Part shown: in pieces, positions 33,718 to 42,983 of the stretch
Numbering within the stretch: position 1 is the first letter of the stretch
Layout: each line of letters opens with the position of its first letter
Source of the DNA: Rhizobium hidalgonense
GTDB taxonomy: Bacteria > Pseudomonadota > Alphaproteobacteria > Rhizobiales > Rhizobiaceae
DNA: 64,000 nt
Direction of reading: 5' to 3'
Assembly (NCBI RefSeq): GCF_002914525.1
Contig: NZ_LODW01000116.1
Coordinates: 211,426-275,425, forward strand
Notes under the pieces: generated by a model
What the model was told of the DNA's origin: nothing
Seen by the model: the letters and a program-made list of their open reading frames with translations, nothing else
Databases searched by the model: none
Position numbers and translations under genes: made by a program

Positions 33718-36081
33718 CTACTCGCGCACGACATACGTATAGAACTTGATCCGCCCATCGATCCGTTCCTGGAACACGCCCTGCACTTCGTAATTGAAGC
33801 CGGGGAAACGATTGAAGGATTCCTCGAAGGCCAGGAAATAGTCGCGCATTGGCCGTGCTCTCTCGTCCCAGCGCTCTCCCGGCACGATCACGCCGATGCC
33901 CGGCGGATAGATCAGCGCCAGCGTCGCCGAGATGCGGCCGGCAGCCTCGGCGAGCGGCACATAGTCGACATTGTTGGCGACCAGCGCCTCATAGGCCTGT
34001 TTCGGTGCGATCGCCGGCTCCGGAAAGCTCTCGGAGCGGAAGCAGAGCCGCTGCAAGTCCTTGACGCCGGCACTACGATAGAAGGAATGCATCTCCTTGC
34101 AGACCTGCCGAACCGTGTAGCCTGCATAGCGTTCGCGGTTGGCCGCAAAGACCGTTGGCAGCACCTCCGGCAATGGCGCGTCGCGATCCCAGAGGTTCTT
34201 GAACTTCACCAGCTTGGCGACCAGCGTATTCAGCTTGCTTTCGTCTTCTGCCGGCGTCAGCAGAAAGAGCAGGCTGTTCAGATCGCATTTTTCCGCCACC
34301 ACCCGCTGTTCGCGCAGGTAGTTAGCGACAACAGTCGCCGGGATGCCGAACTCACGATATTCGCCGGTCGTCCGGTCGATGCCCGGGGTGAGCAGTGTGA
34401 GCTTGTTGGGATCGACCATAGTATAGCCGGGCGCATAACCAGAATAGCCATGCCACTTCACCTCCGGATCGAACCGCCAGCATTGCTGCTCGCGCTTCAG
34501 CACATCGGTCGGGATATCCTCCCATCTGGTATCGGCCAGATCGCCCGTATGTTTCGAGCCTGCGACCGAGACCCTGTCCGGCACGAAGGGATCGAAGAAC
34601 CATTGTTCTTCCGCGCTTGCGGCTTTGGACTCGTAATGATCGACGAAACCGCGCAGCTTCTTGCGCACCTCGATCCCCAGCTCGATGCAGCGATCCCAGA
34701 GCATCTCGCCGGCCTTGCCCTCATGCACCTTGGCGTTGACGTCGAGCGAGGCGAAAAGCGGATAGAAGGGAGAGGTCGAGACATTCATCAGCAGCGATTC
34801 ATTGAAGCGCTTGTGTTCGACGAAGCGGCGCTGGCCCTTGATATGTTCGTCCCGCTTGTGGATCTGTGAGGCCTGCGAGAAACCGGCGCCTTGCTTGTGG
34901 ACCGACTGGGTGGAAAACAGCCCCGGCATATCCGGTCGCAGGTCTTTAAGACGCATCGGGCTGTGGCCATCAAACAGCGGATGGAAGGCATTGTAGCCGA
35001 TCCAGGCCTCGTCCCAGAGCACGTAGTCGCAGAGATGGCCGATTTTCTCCATGACTTGGCGGACATTGTAGATCGTGCCGTCATAGGTCGCGAGCTGGAT
35101 GCAAGCGAGACGGAAAGGCCTCTCCGCCTTCGCACGGCTCTTGTCGGGGACGAGCGGATGTTCCTCTATCTTTCGCCGCAGCCAGCTTTCGTCCCAGGCC
35201 GCCCAGTCGACGGCGCCGATCATGCCGAAGGAATTGCGGGCAGTCGGCAGATAGATCGGGATGGCGCCGGCCTGCACGAGAGCGCCCTGATGCAGGGATT
35301 TGTGATTATTGCGGTCGAAGAGCACGAGATCGCCGCTACGCAGCACCGCATTGGCCACCACCTTGTTGGAGGTACTCGTGCCGTTCAGGATGAAATAGGT
35401 GCGGTCGGCTCCGAAGATGCGCGCCGCCTGCTTTTGGGCTTCGACGGCGGGACCTTCGTGAATCAGGAGATCGCCGAGATCGACGTCGGCATTGCAGAGG
35501 TCGTTGCGGAAGATGCTCTCACCGAAATATTTGAAGAAGAGCTGGCCGGCCGGCGATTTCCGATAGAACTGGCCGCCCTGATGCCCTGGGCAATCGAAGG
35601 CGATGTTGGCCTCGCCGTCATAGGCCATCATGCCGCCGAAGAAGGGCGGCAGCAGCGACTTGCCGTAATTGACCGCACTGGACACGATCTGCTTGGCATA
35701 GAAGGTCGGCGTCTGCTGGCCGAGATAGACGAAACCATCCACCTCGCCGGCCATCTCGACGACATCCATATGCGCAATCGTCAACGTATCGGCCATTGCC
35801 CAGATTGGCGTACGGAAGCCGATGTCTCTGACGGAACGAAGGAAGCTGCGCGCCGAAGGAAGCCGCCCGCCCTCGACCGAGCCGATATAGGCGCCAACGT
35901 CCGCATCTTCGGACACGTCGGCTGAGTAGGCGTCGCGCTGCTCCACCTCGAAGCCCTGGGCGGTGATCTGTGACACCAGTTCCTGAGCCTGGGAATTGTC
36001 ACGGTCGATGATCGCGACGATCTTCAACATCTTGTGGAAGGGTATGGCGACCGTCGGAGACTTCACATCACGCGGGATCAT
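33718..36081 (-). CDS. Orn/Lys/Arg decarboxylase, copy A
   Basis: 787 residues, inducible large-type PLP decarboxylase. The layout is an N-terminal flavodoxin-like wing domain (KIVAIIDRDNSQAQELVSQI in part), a PLP domain with AFDCPGHQGG, DEAWIGYNAFHP and the Schiff-base Lys in STQSVHKQGAG, and a C-terminal domain with YPPGIGVIVPGE. The ATG at 36081 follows GAGGAGG; it overlaps the upstream decarboxylase gene by 14 bp. With the PotE-like gene downstream, ornithine is the likeliest substrate, but lysine or arginine are possible. It is paralogous to copy B. Confidence 0.9.
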   Translation of the reverse strand: MIPRDVKSPTVAIPFHKMLKIVAIIDRDNSQAQELVSQITAQGFEVEQRDAYSADVSEDADVGAYIGSVEGGRLPSARSFLRSVRDIGFRTPIWAMADTLTIAHMDVVEMAGEVDGFVYLGQQTPTFYAKQIVSSAVNYGKSLLPPFFGGMMAYDGEANIAFDCPGHQGGQFYRKSPAGQLFFKYFGESIFRNDLCNADVDLGDLLIHEGPAVEAQKQAARIFGADRTYFILNGTSTSNKVVANAVLRSGDLVLFDRNNHKSLHQGALVQAGAIPIYLPTARNSFGMIGAVDWAAWDESWLRRKIEEHPLVPDKSRAKAERPFRLACIQLATYDGTIYNVRQVMEKIGHLCDYVLWDEAWIGYNAFHPLFDGHSPMRLKDLRPDMPGLFSTQSVHKQGAGFSQASQIHKRDEHIKGQRRFVEHKRFNESLLMNVSTSPFYPLFASLDVNAKVHEGKAGEMLWDRCIELGIEVRKKLRGFVDHYESKAASAEEQWFFDPFVPDRVSVAGSKHTGDLADTRWEDIPTDVLKREQQCWRFDPEVKWHGYSGYAPGYTMVDPNKLTLLTPGIDRTTGEYREFGIPATVVANYLREQRVVAEKCDLNSLLFLLTPAEDESKLNTLVAKLVKFKNLWDRDAPLPEVLPTVFAANRERYAGYTVRQVCKEMHSFYRSAGVKDLQRLCFRSESFPEPAIAPKQAYEALVANNVDYVPLAEAAGRISATLALIYPPGIGVIVPGERWDERARPMRDYFLAFEESFNRFPGFNYEVQGVFQERIDGRIKFYTYVVRE

Positions 36082-38338
36082 TCTGCCCCTCCTCTGCAAT
36101 GCAATCGACAAGATAGCGGCGTCCGCCGTCACCAGGCGCGAAGCGAAGGCCGTGAATATCGGTTTCGAAACCGGGGAACTTGCGGTCGAAATCACGGGCG
36201 TAAAGCAGGTAATCCTGGATCGACTTCGTCGACTGGGTGATCTGCTCGCCCGGCATGATCAAGGGAATTCCAGGCGGATAGGGAACGATCATCACCGCGA
36301 GGATGCGGCCCATGAGATTGTCGATCTCGACGCTTTCGATCCGGCCCTTGACCAGGCGGTCATAGGCATCGGCGGGACGCAATGCCATTTCTGGGAGGAC
36401 CGTATACATCTCGCGCTGCGCCTTCGGCACGTCATCCTTGCGATAGATCGCATGGATCTGCTCGCAGAGATCCTTCAGTCCCATCCCGGCATAAGCTTCC
36501 GGATGGGCTGCGGCGAGGGCCGGCAACACCCGGTTCAATGGCGCGTTGGCGTCATAAAGATCCTTGAAATTCAGGAGCTCGGTGACGAGCGTACTCCACT
36601 TGCCGCGGGTAATGCCCATCGAGAAAAGCACGAGGAAAGAATAGAGGCCGGTCTTTTCGATCTCGATGCGACGGGAAGACAGGAACTTGGTGATGACGGC
36701 CGCCGGTATCCCATGCTCGTCCATCACCCCGCTCGCCGATAGGCCTGGCGACAGGATGGTGACCTTGATCGGGTCGACCATGACGTGATTTTCGGCCAGG
36801 CCAGTGAACCCGTGCCAGGCATCATCAGGCTTCAGCACCCAGTCGGCATGGGTGTCGCTCGGCGTCTGCTCGGCAACCGTCGGCTCCCAGACATCGAACC
36901 ACCAGCTGCCTTCCGTCTGTTTTCTCACTGCATTCATCGCCCGGCGGAAGCTGATCGCCTCGTCGATCGTCTCCTGCACCAGCGCGCGCCCGGCCGGCTG
37001 CTCCATCATCGCGGCAGCGACATCGCAGGAGGCGATGATGCCATATTGCGGCGAGGTCGAGGTGTGCATCATGAAGGCTTCGTTGAAGCGGGTGATGTCG
37101 AGCCGCTTGGTCTCGGCGTGCTGGATATGGATCATCGATGCTTGGGAAAGGGCCGCCAGCAGCTTGTGCGTCGAGTGCGTGGCAAAGGTGATGGCCTTTT
37201 GCGACCGTGCGGGCTGGTTCGACGAAATCCCGTGGAAACCGTCATAGAATTCGTGGAAATTCGCATAGGCGTACCAGGCCTCGTCGAAATGCAGCACTTC
37301 GACCGCGTCGCCGAGCGATGCCTTGATGGCATCGACATTGTAGCAGAGGCCGTCATAGGTGGAGTTGGTGATGACCATCAGCCGCACCTTGCCGCTCGTC
37401 TGCCCGGCAAAGGGACTGGCCGCAATCTTGCCGGCGATCGCTTCGGGCGTGAACTGATCCTTGGAAATCGGACCGATGATGCCGAGGCCGTTGCGCGACG
37501 GCGTCAGATAAATGGGTGTGGCGCCCGTCATGATCAGCGAGTGCAGGATCGACTTGTGGCAGTTGCGGTCACAGAGCACGAGATCGCCGCGCCCAACCAT
37601 GCCGTGCCAGACGATCTTGTTGGCGGTCGATGTGCCGCCGACGACGAACAGCGTCTCATCCGTACCGAAGATGCGCGCGGCATTGCGCTCCCCCTCGGCG
37701 ATCGGCCCGACATGATCGAGAAGCGAACCGACGCTGCCGACCGATACGGAGATATCGGATCTCAGCGTATTCTCGCCGAAGAAGCTGTAGAAGAGTTGCC
37801 CGACCGGGCTTTTCCGGAAGGCGACGCCGCCGCCATGGCCGGGCGTGTGCCAGGAATAGGCACCCTCCAGCGTATAATCCATCAATGCCTTGAACATCGG
37901 CGGCGGCAGCCGGTCGAGGTAATTGCGGGCGGCCTGCACGACGGCGCGCGCCATGAACTCCGCCGAATCCTCGAAAAGCCGCAGGAAGGCATTGGCGCGA
38001 CGCAGCACACCGGCCGGGACATCCTCGGCGGTCGTGTCGTCGCCGAAGAGGAAGATCGGCAGCCGATCGTTCTTCTGGCGCTTCGCGCTCAGGACCTCTT
38101 CCAGCACTTGCCAGCGCGAGGCCTTGTCCTCGGTGCCGTCGACGGAAACGAGCCAGCAGGATTCCGTGTTGAAGATATGCACGAGCCGGCGCGCATCCTC
38201 ATAGGAGAGACCGGAAACGATGCGGAAACCTTGGTTCTCGATCGCCGCCGCCAGATCGCGCATTCCGCGCCCGGCAGCACTCTTGCCGTCAAAATCCTCG
38301 TCGATGACGGCGACCGGAAATGCCTTATGGAATTCCAT
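36068..38338 (-). CDS. Orn/Lys/Arg decarboxylase, copy B
   Basis: 756 residues with the same fold-type I layout as copy A. It has AYSWHTPGHGGGVAF for the substrate/PLP pocket, HFDEAWYAYANFHEFY, the PLP-binding Lys in THSTHKLLAAL, and YPPGIPLIMPGE near the C-terminus. GGAGG lies 5 bases before the ATG at 38338; a longer frame to 38446 would overlap the FNR-type box. It heads the four-gene operon. It differs from copy A throughout, so the two probably use different amino acids, such as arginine versus ornithine. That split is inferred. Confidence 0.9.
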   Translation of the reverse strand: MEFHKAFPVAVIDEDFDGKSAAGRGMRDLAAAIENQGFRIVSGLSYEDARRLVHIFNTESCWLVSVDGTEDKASRWQVLEEVLSAKRQKNDRLPIFLFGDDTTAEDVPAGVLRRANAFLRLFEDSAEFMARAVVQAARNYLDRLPPPMFKALMDYTLEGAYSWHTPGHGGGVAFRKSPVGQLFYSFFGENTLRSDISVSVGSVGSLLDHVGPIAEGERNAARIFGTDETLFVVGGTSTANKIVWHGMVGRGDLVLCDRNCHKSILHSLIMTGATPIYLTPSRNGLGIIGPISKDQFTPEAIAGKIAASPFAGQTSGKVRLMVITNSTYDGLCYNVDAIKASLGDAVEVLHFDEAWYAYANFHEFYDGFHGISSNQPARSQKAITFATHSTHKLLAALSQASMIHIQHAETKRLDITRFNEAFMMHTSTSPQYGIIASCDVAAAMMEQPAGRALVQETIDEAISFRRAMNAVRKQTEGSWWFDVWEPTVAEQTPSDTHADWVLKPDDAWHGFTGLAENHVMVDPIKVTILSPGLSASGVMDEHGIPAAVITKFLSSRRIEIEKTGLYSFLVLFSMGITRGKWSTLVTELLNFKDLYDANAPLNRVLPALAAAHPEAYAGMGLKDLCEQIHAIYRKDDVPKAQREMYTVLPEMALRPADAYDRLVKGRIESVEIDNLMGRILAVMIVPYPPGIPLIMPGEQITQSTKSIQDYLLYARDFDRKFPGFETDIHGLRFAPGDGGRRYLVDCIAEEGQNDPA

Positions 38339-38436
38339 GCGCCCCTCCAGAACCCGGTGTTCAGAGGCAGCCGCGCGCCGCGCAGCCGCACTCGTCTCAG
38401 GCTGGAAAACCGTACATGCCGGGCGCACAATCGTCG

Positions 38437-38450
38437 TTGATCGCAATCAA
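38437..38450. promoter_or_regulatory. Perfect FNR/FixK box upstream of decarboxylase operon
   Basis: TTGATCGCAATCAA matches TTGAT-N4-ATCAA exactly. It lies 99 bp upstream of the first decarboxylase start and 51 bp beyond the stop of the CDF gene, so it most likely activates the decarboxylase/PotE operon at low oxygen. Confidence 0.72.
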
Positions 38451-38501
38451 GATGGGCGCAGAAGCTTGGTGAAGGCGAACGTGCAGGGAGCCCGGGACTA
38501 G

Positions 38502-39425
38502 CTATTCTGCCCATTCCGCATCGGCGGTGAAGGCAATCGTCAGCCAGCGATTGGCGCTCTCATCGCCGATTGCGGCGCCGATCTCGTCTCGAAGCGCATC
38601 CCATTCCTCGACCGTCTTCGCAGGCAGCCCCTCGGGCACGATGAAATAGAGTTCGATCTGCATTGCCCTGCCGACGCGAGCGACATAGGCGCGGTGCGAG
38701 AGGAAACCGAGGCGATGAACCACCGCCGCGGCAACCTGGTCGACATGCTCCTGGAGATCGACCGGCGCAATCAGCAGGATCTCGGTCAGCGCCTTCCAGA
38801 CCGTGCCGATCGGAAGCGGGATCATCACCAGGCAGACCAATCCCAGAACCGCCGGGTCGACATAGCTGGCGACCCAGGCTAAAGGCGTCGGCTGCACGGC
38901 AAGGCCGATGAGAAAGGCGATCAGCAAGGCAAGCGCAATGCCGCCCGACATGATCCAGGCCTTGATGTCGAGGGATATGAAATCGGATTTCAGGCCGCGA
39001 TTCAGCCTGATGCCCACAGCGGCCATGGCAGCACAAACAAGCACGGTCACGGCGGAATAGGCGATCGCGACGCCGAAATGGAGTTCATGCCCGCCGTTGA
39101 GGATGCTGATGATCGCGTTGATCAGTGCATAGACCGCGACCGTCATCAGCAGGCAGCCGTTAAGCATGAGCACGATCGGCTCCAGGTGCCAGAAACCCAT
39201 GGTGAAGCGGTTGCGGATTCTGCCCGACACCGCATCGCTCTGCGCCGATTTCACGATCAGGCTCGAAACCCATAGCGCAAGCCCGGTCATCGCTGCATCG
39301 GCCAGTGAATAGACCCCATCGAAGGCGATAGAGAAGGAACCCGAAAGAATGCCGAAGACGATGCCAAGGGCGGCAATCACCACGGTGGCCGCAATCGAGA
39401 TGCGTAGAAACCCCTGCTCGCTCAC
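38502..39425 (-). CDS. Cation diffusion facilitator family transporter
   Basis: 307 residues from a GTG at 39425 (GGGAG 8 bases upstream); an ATG at 39455 would add ten residues. Five to six membrane helices occupy residues 1-210, with the metal-site motif FDGVYSLADAAMTGLALW in helix 2, and a cytoplasmic domain follows (DQVAAAVVHRLGF, MQIELYFIVPEG). CDF proteins export divalent metals in exchange for protons. It is divergent from the APC antiporter gene. Metal specificity cannot be read. Confidence 0.85.
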   Translation of the reverse strand: MSEQGFLRISIAATVVIAALGIVFGILSGSFSIAFDGVYSLADAAMTGLALWVSSLIVKSAQSDAVSGRIRNRFTMGFWHLEPIVLMLNGCLLMTVAVYALINAIISILNGGHELHFGVAIAYSAVTVLVCAAMAAVGIRLNRGLKSDFISLDIKAWIMSGGIALALLIAFLIGLAVQPTPLAWVASYVDPAVLGLVCLVMIPLPIGTVWKALTEILLIAPVDLQEHVDQVAAAVVHRLGFLSHRAYVARVGRAMQIELYFIVPEGLPAKTVEEWDALRDEIGAAIGDESANRWLTIAFTADAEWAE

Positions 39426-39620
39426 ATCGTCATCTCCCTGCGGCCGACCCGCCATTTTTATTCTAGCGTTTCCGTGCCGATCGTGAAGGGATCGAAGACG
39501 ATCGACGACTACGCATTGAACCGGATTGCGACTGTTGATCGTTGGAGTGAAGATCACGCTTGGAAATGGCCGCCCGGGGAGCCATCGGCACCAGGCAGAC
39601 GGCCTCTCGGAGGGGATCTG

Positions 39621-40985
39621 ATGGCAACGTCGCCGAATGGCAAGAGCCTGGGACTGGCCGCCTGCACCGCCATCGTCGTCGGAAACATGGTCGGTTCCGG
39701 CTTTTATCTTTCGCCGGCCGCCGTTGCGCCCTACGGCAACCTTGCCATCATCGTCTGGATCATCATGGGAGCCGGTGCAATCTGCCTCGGCCTCACCTTC
39801 GCCCGGCTGGCCAGTCTCGTGCCGGCCGTCGGCGGTCCCTACGCCTATACGCGGCTGGCCTATGGCGATTTCGCCGGCTTCCTCATTGCCTGGGGCTATT
39901 GGATCTCCATCTGGACATCGCTTCCCGTCATTGCCATTGCCTTTGCCGGCGTGATGGTCGATCTCTTTCCTGCGCTCGGCAATCGCTTCACCGCGACATG
40001 TCTGACGCTCGGGGTGATCTGGGCGATCGTGCTCGTCAATCTCCGCGGTGTCCATGCGGCCGGACTGTTTGCGCAGGTTACCACCTACGCCAAGCTCATT
40101 CCCTTCGGCGCCGTTGCCATTATCGGCCTCCTATACATCGACACGTCGCATTTCTCCGAATTCAACCCCAGCGGCCAGCCGCTCCTCGGGTCGATCGCAG
40201 CGCTGGCGCCTCTGACCATGTTTGCCTATCTCGGGCTCGAATCGGCGACCGTTCCCGCAGGCGATGTCCAGGACGCGGAACGAACCATCCCCCGTTCAAC
40301 CGTCCTCGGAATCTCGATCGCCGCAGCTCTTTATGTGCTCGGCACGATCGTCGTGATGGGCCTTGTGCCCCGCCAGGAACTCGTCCATTCGGTGGCGCCG
40401 TTCTCTCAGGCTGCAGGTATCATGTGGGGACGCGGCGGAGAGCTGGCGATCTCGATCGCCGTCATTCTCTCATCCATCGGCGCGCTGAATGGCTGGACGC
40501 TGCTGATGGGGCAGGTTCCGATGGCCGCCGCCCGGGACGGTCTGTTCCCTCCGCTCTTTGCACGGCTCTCGCCCCGCGGCGTTCCGGCCGTCGGCATGGT
40601 CGTCTCGGCCTCGCTTGCGACCCTCCTGGTCGTCGTCCAGGCCCTTGGCTCCGAGGGCTTTGCCGCCGTCTATCGCCTGATGGTCGGGCTGAGCACGATG
40701 ACGGCGGTCGTCCCTTATGCCTTCTGCTCGCTTGCCAGAACCCTGGTAGCCGCCCGCTTGAGCAATGGACGGGGTTTCCCGCGCGTCACCGCGATCGAAC
40801 TCATCGCCTTCATTTTCGCGATGTTCACCCTCTATGGTTCGGGCGCCGAGCCCGTGCTCTACGGTCTCGTCCTGCTCATGCTCGGGATCCCCGTCTATGT
40901 CTGGCAAAGACGAAACGCGGCGGCAGCGCCCGTCGACAGCGAGGAGATGGCTGCAGGGGCCGCAACGCGCCCGGCCATCTCCTGA
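39621..40985 (+). CDS. APC family antiporter, AdiC-like (arginine/agmatine type)
   Basis: 454 residues, 12 membrane helices. Helix 1 has IVVGNMVGSGFYLSP, the GSG loop that binds the amino-acid carboxylate in AdiC. AYLGLESATVPAGDVQDAER is helix 6 and its exit. GGAGGGG lies before the ATG at 39621; a longer frame to 39474 is less likely. In E. coli AdiC exchanges arginine for agmatine in acid resistance. The arcABC operon converges on it with a 14-bp gap, so arginine/ornithine exchange is another possibility. Confidence 0.85.
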   Translation: MATSPNGKSLGLAACTAIVVGNMVGSGFYLSPAAVAPYGNLAIIVWIIMGAGAICLGLTFARLASLVPAVGGPYAYTRLAYGDFAGFLIAWGYWISIWTSLPVIAIAFAGVMVDLFPALGNRFTATCLTLGVIWAIVLVNLRGVHAAGLFAQVTTYAKLIPFGAVAIIGLLYIDTSHFSEFNPSGQPLLGSIAALAPLTMFAYLGLESATVPAGDVQDAERTIPRSTVLGISIAAALYVLGTIVVMGLVPRQELVHSVAPFSQAAGIMWGRGGELAISIAVILSSIGALNGWTLLMGQVPMAAARDGLFPPLFARLSPRGVPAVGMVVSASLATLLVVVQALGSEGFAAVYRLMVGLSTMTAVVPYAFCSLARTLVAARLSNGRGFPRVTAIELIAFIFAMFTLYGSGAEPVLYGLVLLMLGIPVYVWQRRNAAAAPVDSEEMAAGAATRPAIS

Positions 40986-40999
40986 CGCAATGTCGACGC

Positions 41000-41938
41000 T
41001 CATGCGTGCCAGGTCAGCTCGGAGAAACGGCGGCTGATGATCGTCCCGCATTCGCCGCGCACCATCGCCGCAATATCGGCCAAGGCTCCGATTGCGGAGG
41101 CCTTTCCGGCCCCCTCGGCGAAATGGCATGCGGCATCGACCTTCGGTCCCATCGAACCGGCCGGGAAGGAAAATTGTTTCATATCTTCGGGACGGGCCTT
41201 GTGAATGGCCTTTTGAGACGGTTTGCCCCAATCCGTGCAGACGGCGCGGGCGTCGGTTGCCATAATCAGAAGATCGGCATCGAGTTCCCGCGCCAGAAGC
41301 TCCGAGCACAAATCCTTGTCGATCACGGCTTCGACGCCGATCAGCTTTCGGTCGCTGCCCGTTTCGTACATAGTCGGAATGCCGCCGCCGCCGGCGCAGA
41401 TGACGATCGTTCGCTGTTCCAGCAGCCACCGCACCGGACGGATCTCGAAGATGCGCTTCGGCAACGGTGACGCGACCACACGCCGCCACTTCTCGCCGTC
41501 CTGCTTGAACACCCAGCCCTTTTCCGTGCCAAGACGGTCGGCATCGGCCTTGTCGTAAACCGGGCCGACGAATTTTGTCGGATTCTGGAAGCCGGGATCG
41601 GAGCCGTCGACCTCGACCATGGTCAGAAGCGTTGCCAGAGGCTGCTCGAACGGCAGCAGATTGCCGAGCTCCTGTTCGAGCATATAGCCGATCATGCCTT
41701 CGGTTTCCGCGCCGAGCACATCGAGTGGATAGGCCTCGTCGGGTTTGTAAGCCGCCCCTTGAAGCGCCAGCAGCCCGACCTGCGGTCCATTGCCGTGCGT
41801 TATGATCAGCTGATGGTCGGCGGCCAGCGGCGCGATTGCTTCCGCCGCGACCCGCGCGTTTTGCCTCTGGACATCCGCGGTCATGGCTTCTCCGCGCCGG
41901 AGAAGGGCATTGCCGCCAAGCGCGATAACGACACGCAT
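41000..41938 (-). CDS. arcC: Carbamate kinase
   Basis: 312 residues. RVVIALGGNALLRRGE, ITHGNGPQVGLL and CAGGGGIPTMY are the phosphate- and nucleotide-binding blocks of carbamate kinase (amino-acid kinase fold). It turns carbamoyl phosphate and ADP into ATP, CO2 and ammonia, the energy-yielding last step of the arginine deiminase pathway. GGGAG lies 6 bases before the ATG; the start is one base from the arcB stop, so translation is coupled. Last gene of the arcABC operon. Confidence 0.94.
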   Translation of the reverse strand: MRVVIALGGNALLRRGEAMTADVQRQNARVAAEAIAPLAADHQLIITHGNGPQVGLLALQGAAYKPDEAYPLDVLGAETEGMIGYMLEQELGNLLPFEQPLATLLTMVEVDGSDPGFQNPTKFVGPVYDKADADRLGTEKGWVFKQDGEKWRRVVASPLPKRIFEIRPVRWLLEQRTIVICAGGGGIPTMYETGSDRKLIGVEAVIDKDLCSELLARELDADLLIMATDARAVCTDWGKPSQKAIHKARPEDMKQFSFPAGSMGPKVDAACHFAEGAGKASAIGALADIAAMVRGECGTIISRRFSELTWHA

Positions 41939-41939
41939 C

Positions 41940-42944
41940 TTAGTCTCCCAAGGTCGCAACAAGCAGCGCTTTGATCGTGTGCAAGCGGTTTTCGGCCTGC
42001 TCGAAGGCGACATTGGCCTCGGACTCGAAGACGTCATCCGTCACTTCGAGGCCGTTATCCATGCCGTAGTCTTCGGCGATCTGCTTGCCGAGCACCGTCT
42101 CGCTGTCATGGAACGCCGGCAGGCAGTGCATGAACTTGGCCTGGGGATTGCCCGTTGCCTTCATCAGGGCCTTGTTGACCTGATAGGGCGTCAAAAGCTT
42201 GATGCGCTCACGCCAGACGTCCTTGGGTTCGCCCATCGAGACCCAGACATCGGTATGAACGAAGTCGACGCCGCGCACAGCCTCCTCGACATCTGCCGTG
42301 ACCAGCAGCCGCGCCCCGGATCTTTGCTGCAGCTCCTTGGCGATCTGCATATATTCCTCCGACGGCCAGAGCGATTTGGGGCCGCAGATGCGCACATCCA
42401 TTCCGACGAGGCAGCCGACGATCAACAGCGAATGTCCCATGTTCGAGCGCGTGTCGCCGACATAGGCATATTTGATATCGGCGATCGGCTTGTCGCTGTG
42501 TTCCCGCATGGTCATCACGTCGGCCAACATCTGGGTCGGATGGTATTCATCCGTCAGACCGTTATAGACCGGCACGCCGGCATAGCGGGCAAGGGTTTCC
42601 ACGCCCTGCTGCGCGGATCCGCGATATTCGATCGCGTCGTACATGCGCCCGAGGACGCGCGCCGTATCCTTGAAGGATTCCTTGTGGCCGATCTGCGAGC
42701 CCGACGGATCGAGATAGGTCACGTTGGCGCCCTGATCCGAACAGGCGACTTCGAAGGCGCACCTGGTCCGCGTCGAGGTCTTCTCGAAGATCAGGCAGAT
42801 TTCCTTGCCCTTGAGATGTTGCTGTTCGGTTCGGGCATATTTGGCGCGCTTCAGGTCGCGGGCGAGGTCCAGGAGATAGCGGAATTCGCGTGGAGTATAA
42901 TCCTGCACGGTCAGAAGCGAACGATTGCGCAGATTGAAGCTCAT
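41940..42944 (-). CDS. arcB: Ornithine carbamoyltransferase, catabolic
   Basis: 334 residues. FEKTSTRTRCAFE (carbamoyl-phosphate binding), DEYHPTQMLADV and MHCLPAFHD (ornithine binding, catalytic Cys) are complete. Length and motifs fit catabolic OTCase, which splits citrulline to ornithine and carbamoyl phosphate. The anabolic form cannot be excluded by sequence alone, but position between arcA and arcC decides. It lies 39 bp after arcA. Confidence 0.94.
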   Translation of the reverse strand: MSFNLRNRSLLTVQDYTPREFRYLLDLARDLKRAKYARTEQQHLKGKEICLIFEKTSTRTRCAFEVACSDQGANVTYLDPSGSQIGHKESFKDTARVLGRMYDAIEYRGSAQQGVETLARYAGVPVYNGLTDEYHPTQMLADVMTMREHSDKPIADIKYAYVGDTRSNMGHSLLIVGCLVGMDVRICGPKSLWPSEEYMQIAKELQQRSGARLLVTADVEEAVRGVDFVHTDVWVSMGEPKDVWRERIKLLTPYQVNKALMKATGNPQAKFMHCLPAFHDSETVLGKQIAEDYGMDNGLEVTDDVFESEANVAFEQAENRLHTIKALLVATLGD

Positions 42945-42983
42945 TGTCTTGCTCCGTTGAGGCTGTTGCGTGTGTGCGAGACG

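Noticed and set aside
39560..41470. 636-codon frame over the AdiC-like gene
   Set aside because: It is a +1/+2 shadow of the APC antiporter and carbamate kinase genes, rich in Arg/Pro/Ser and without motifs.
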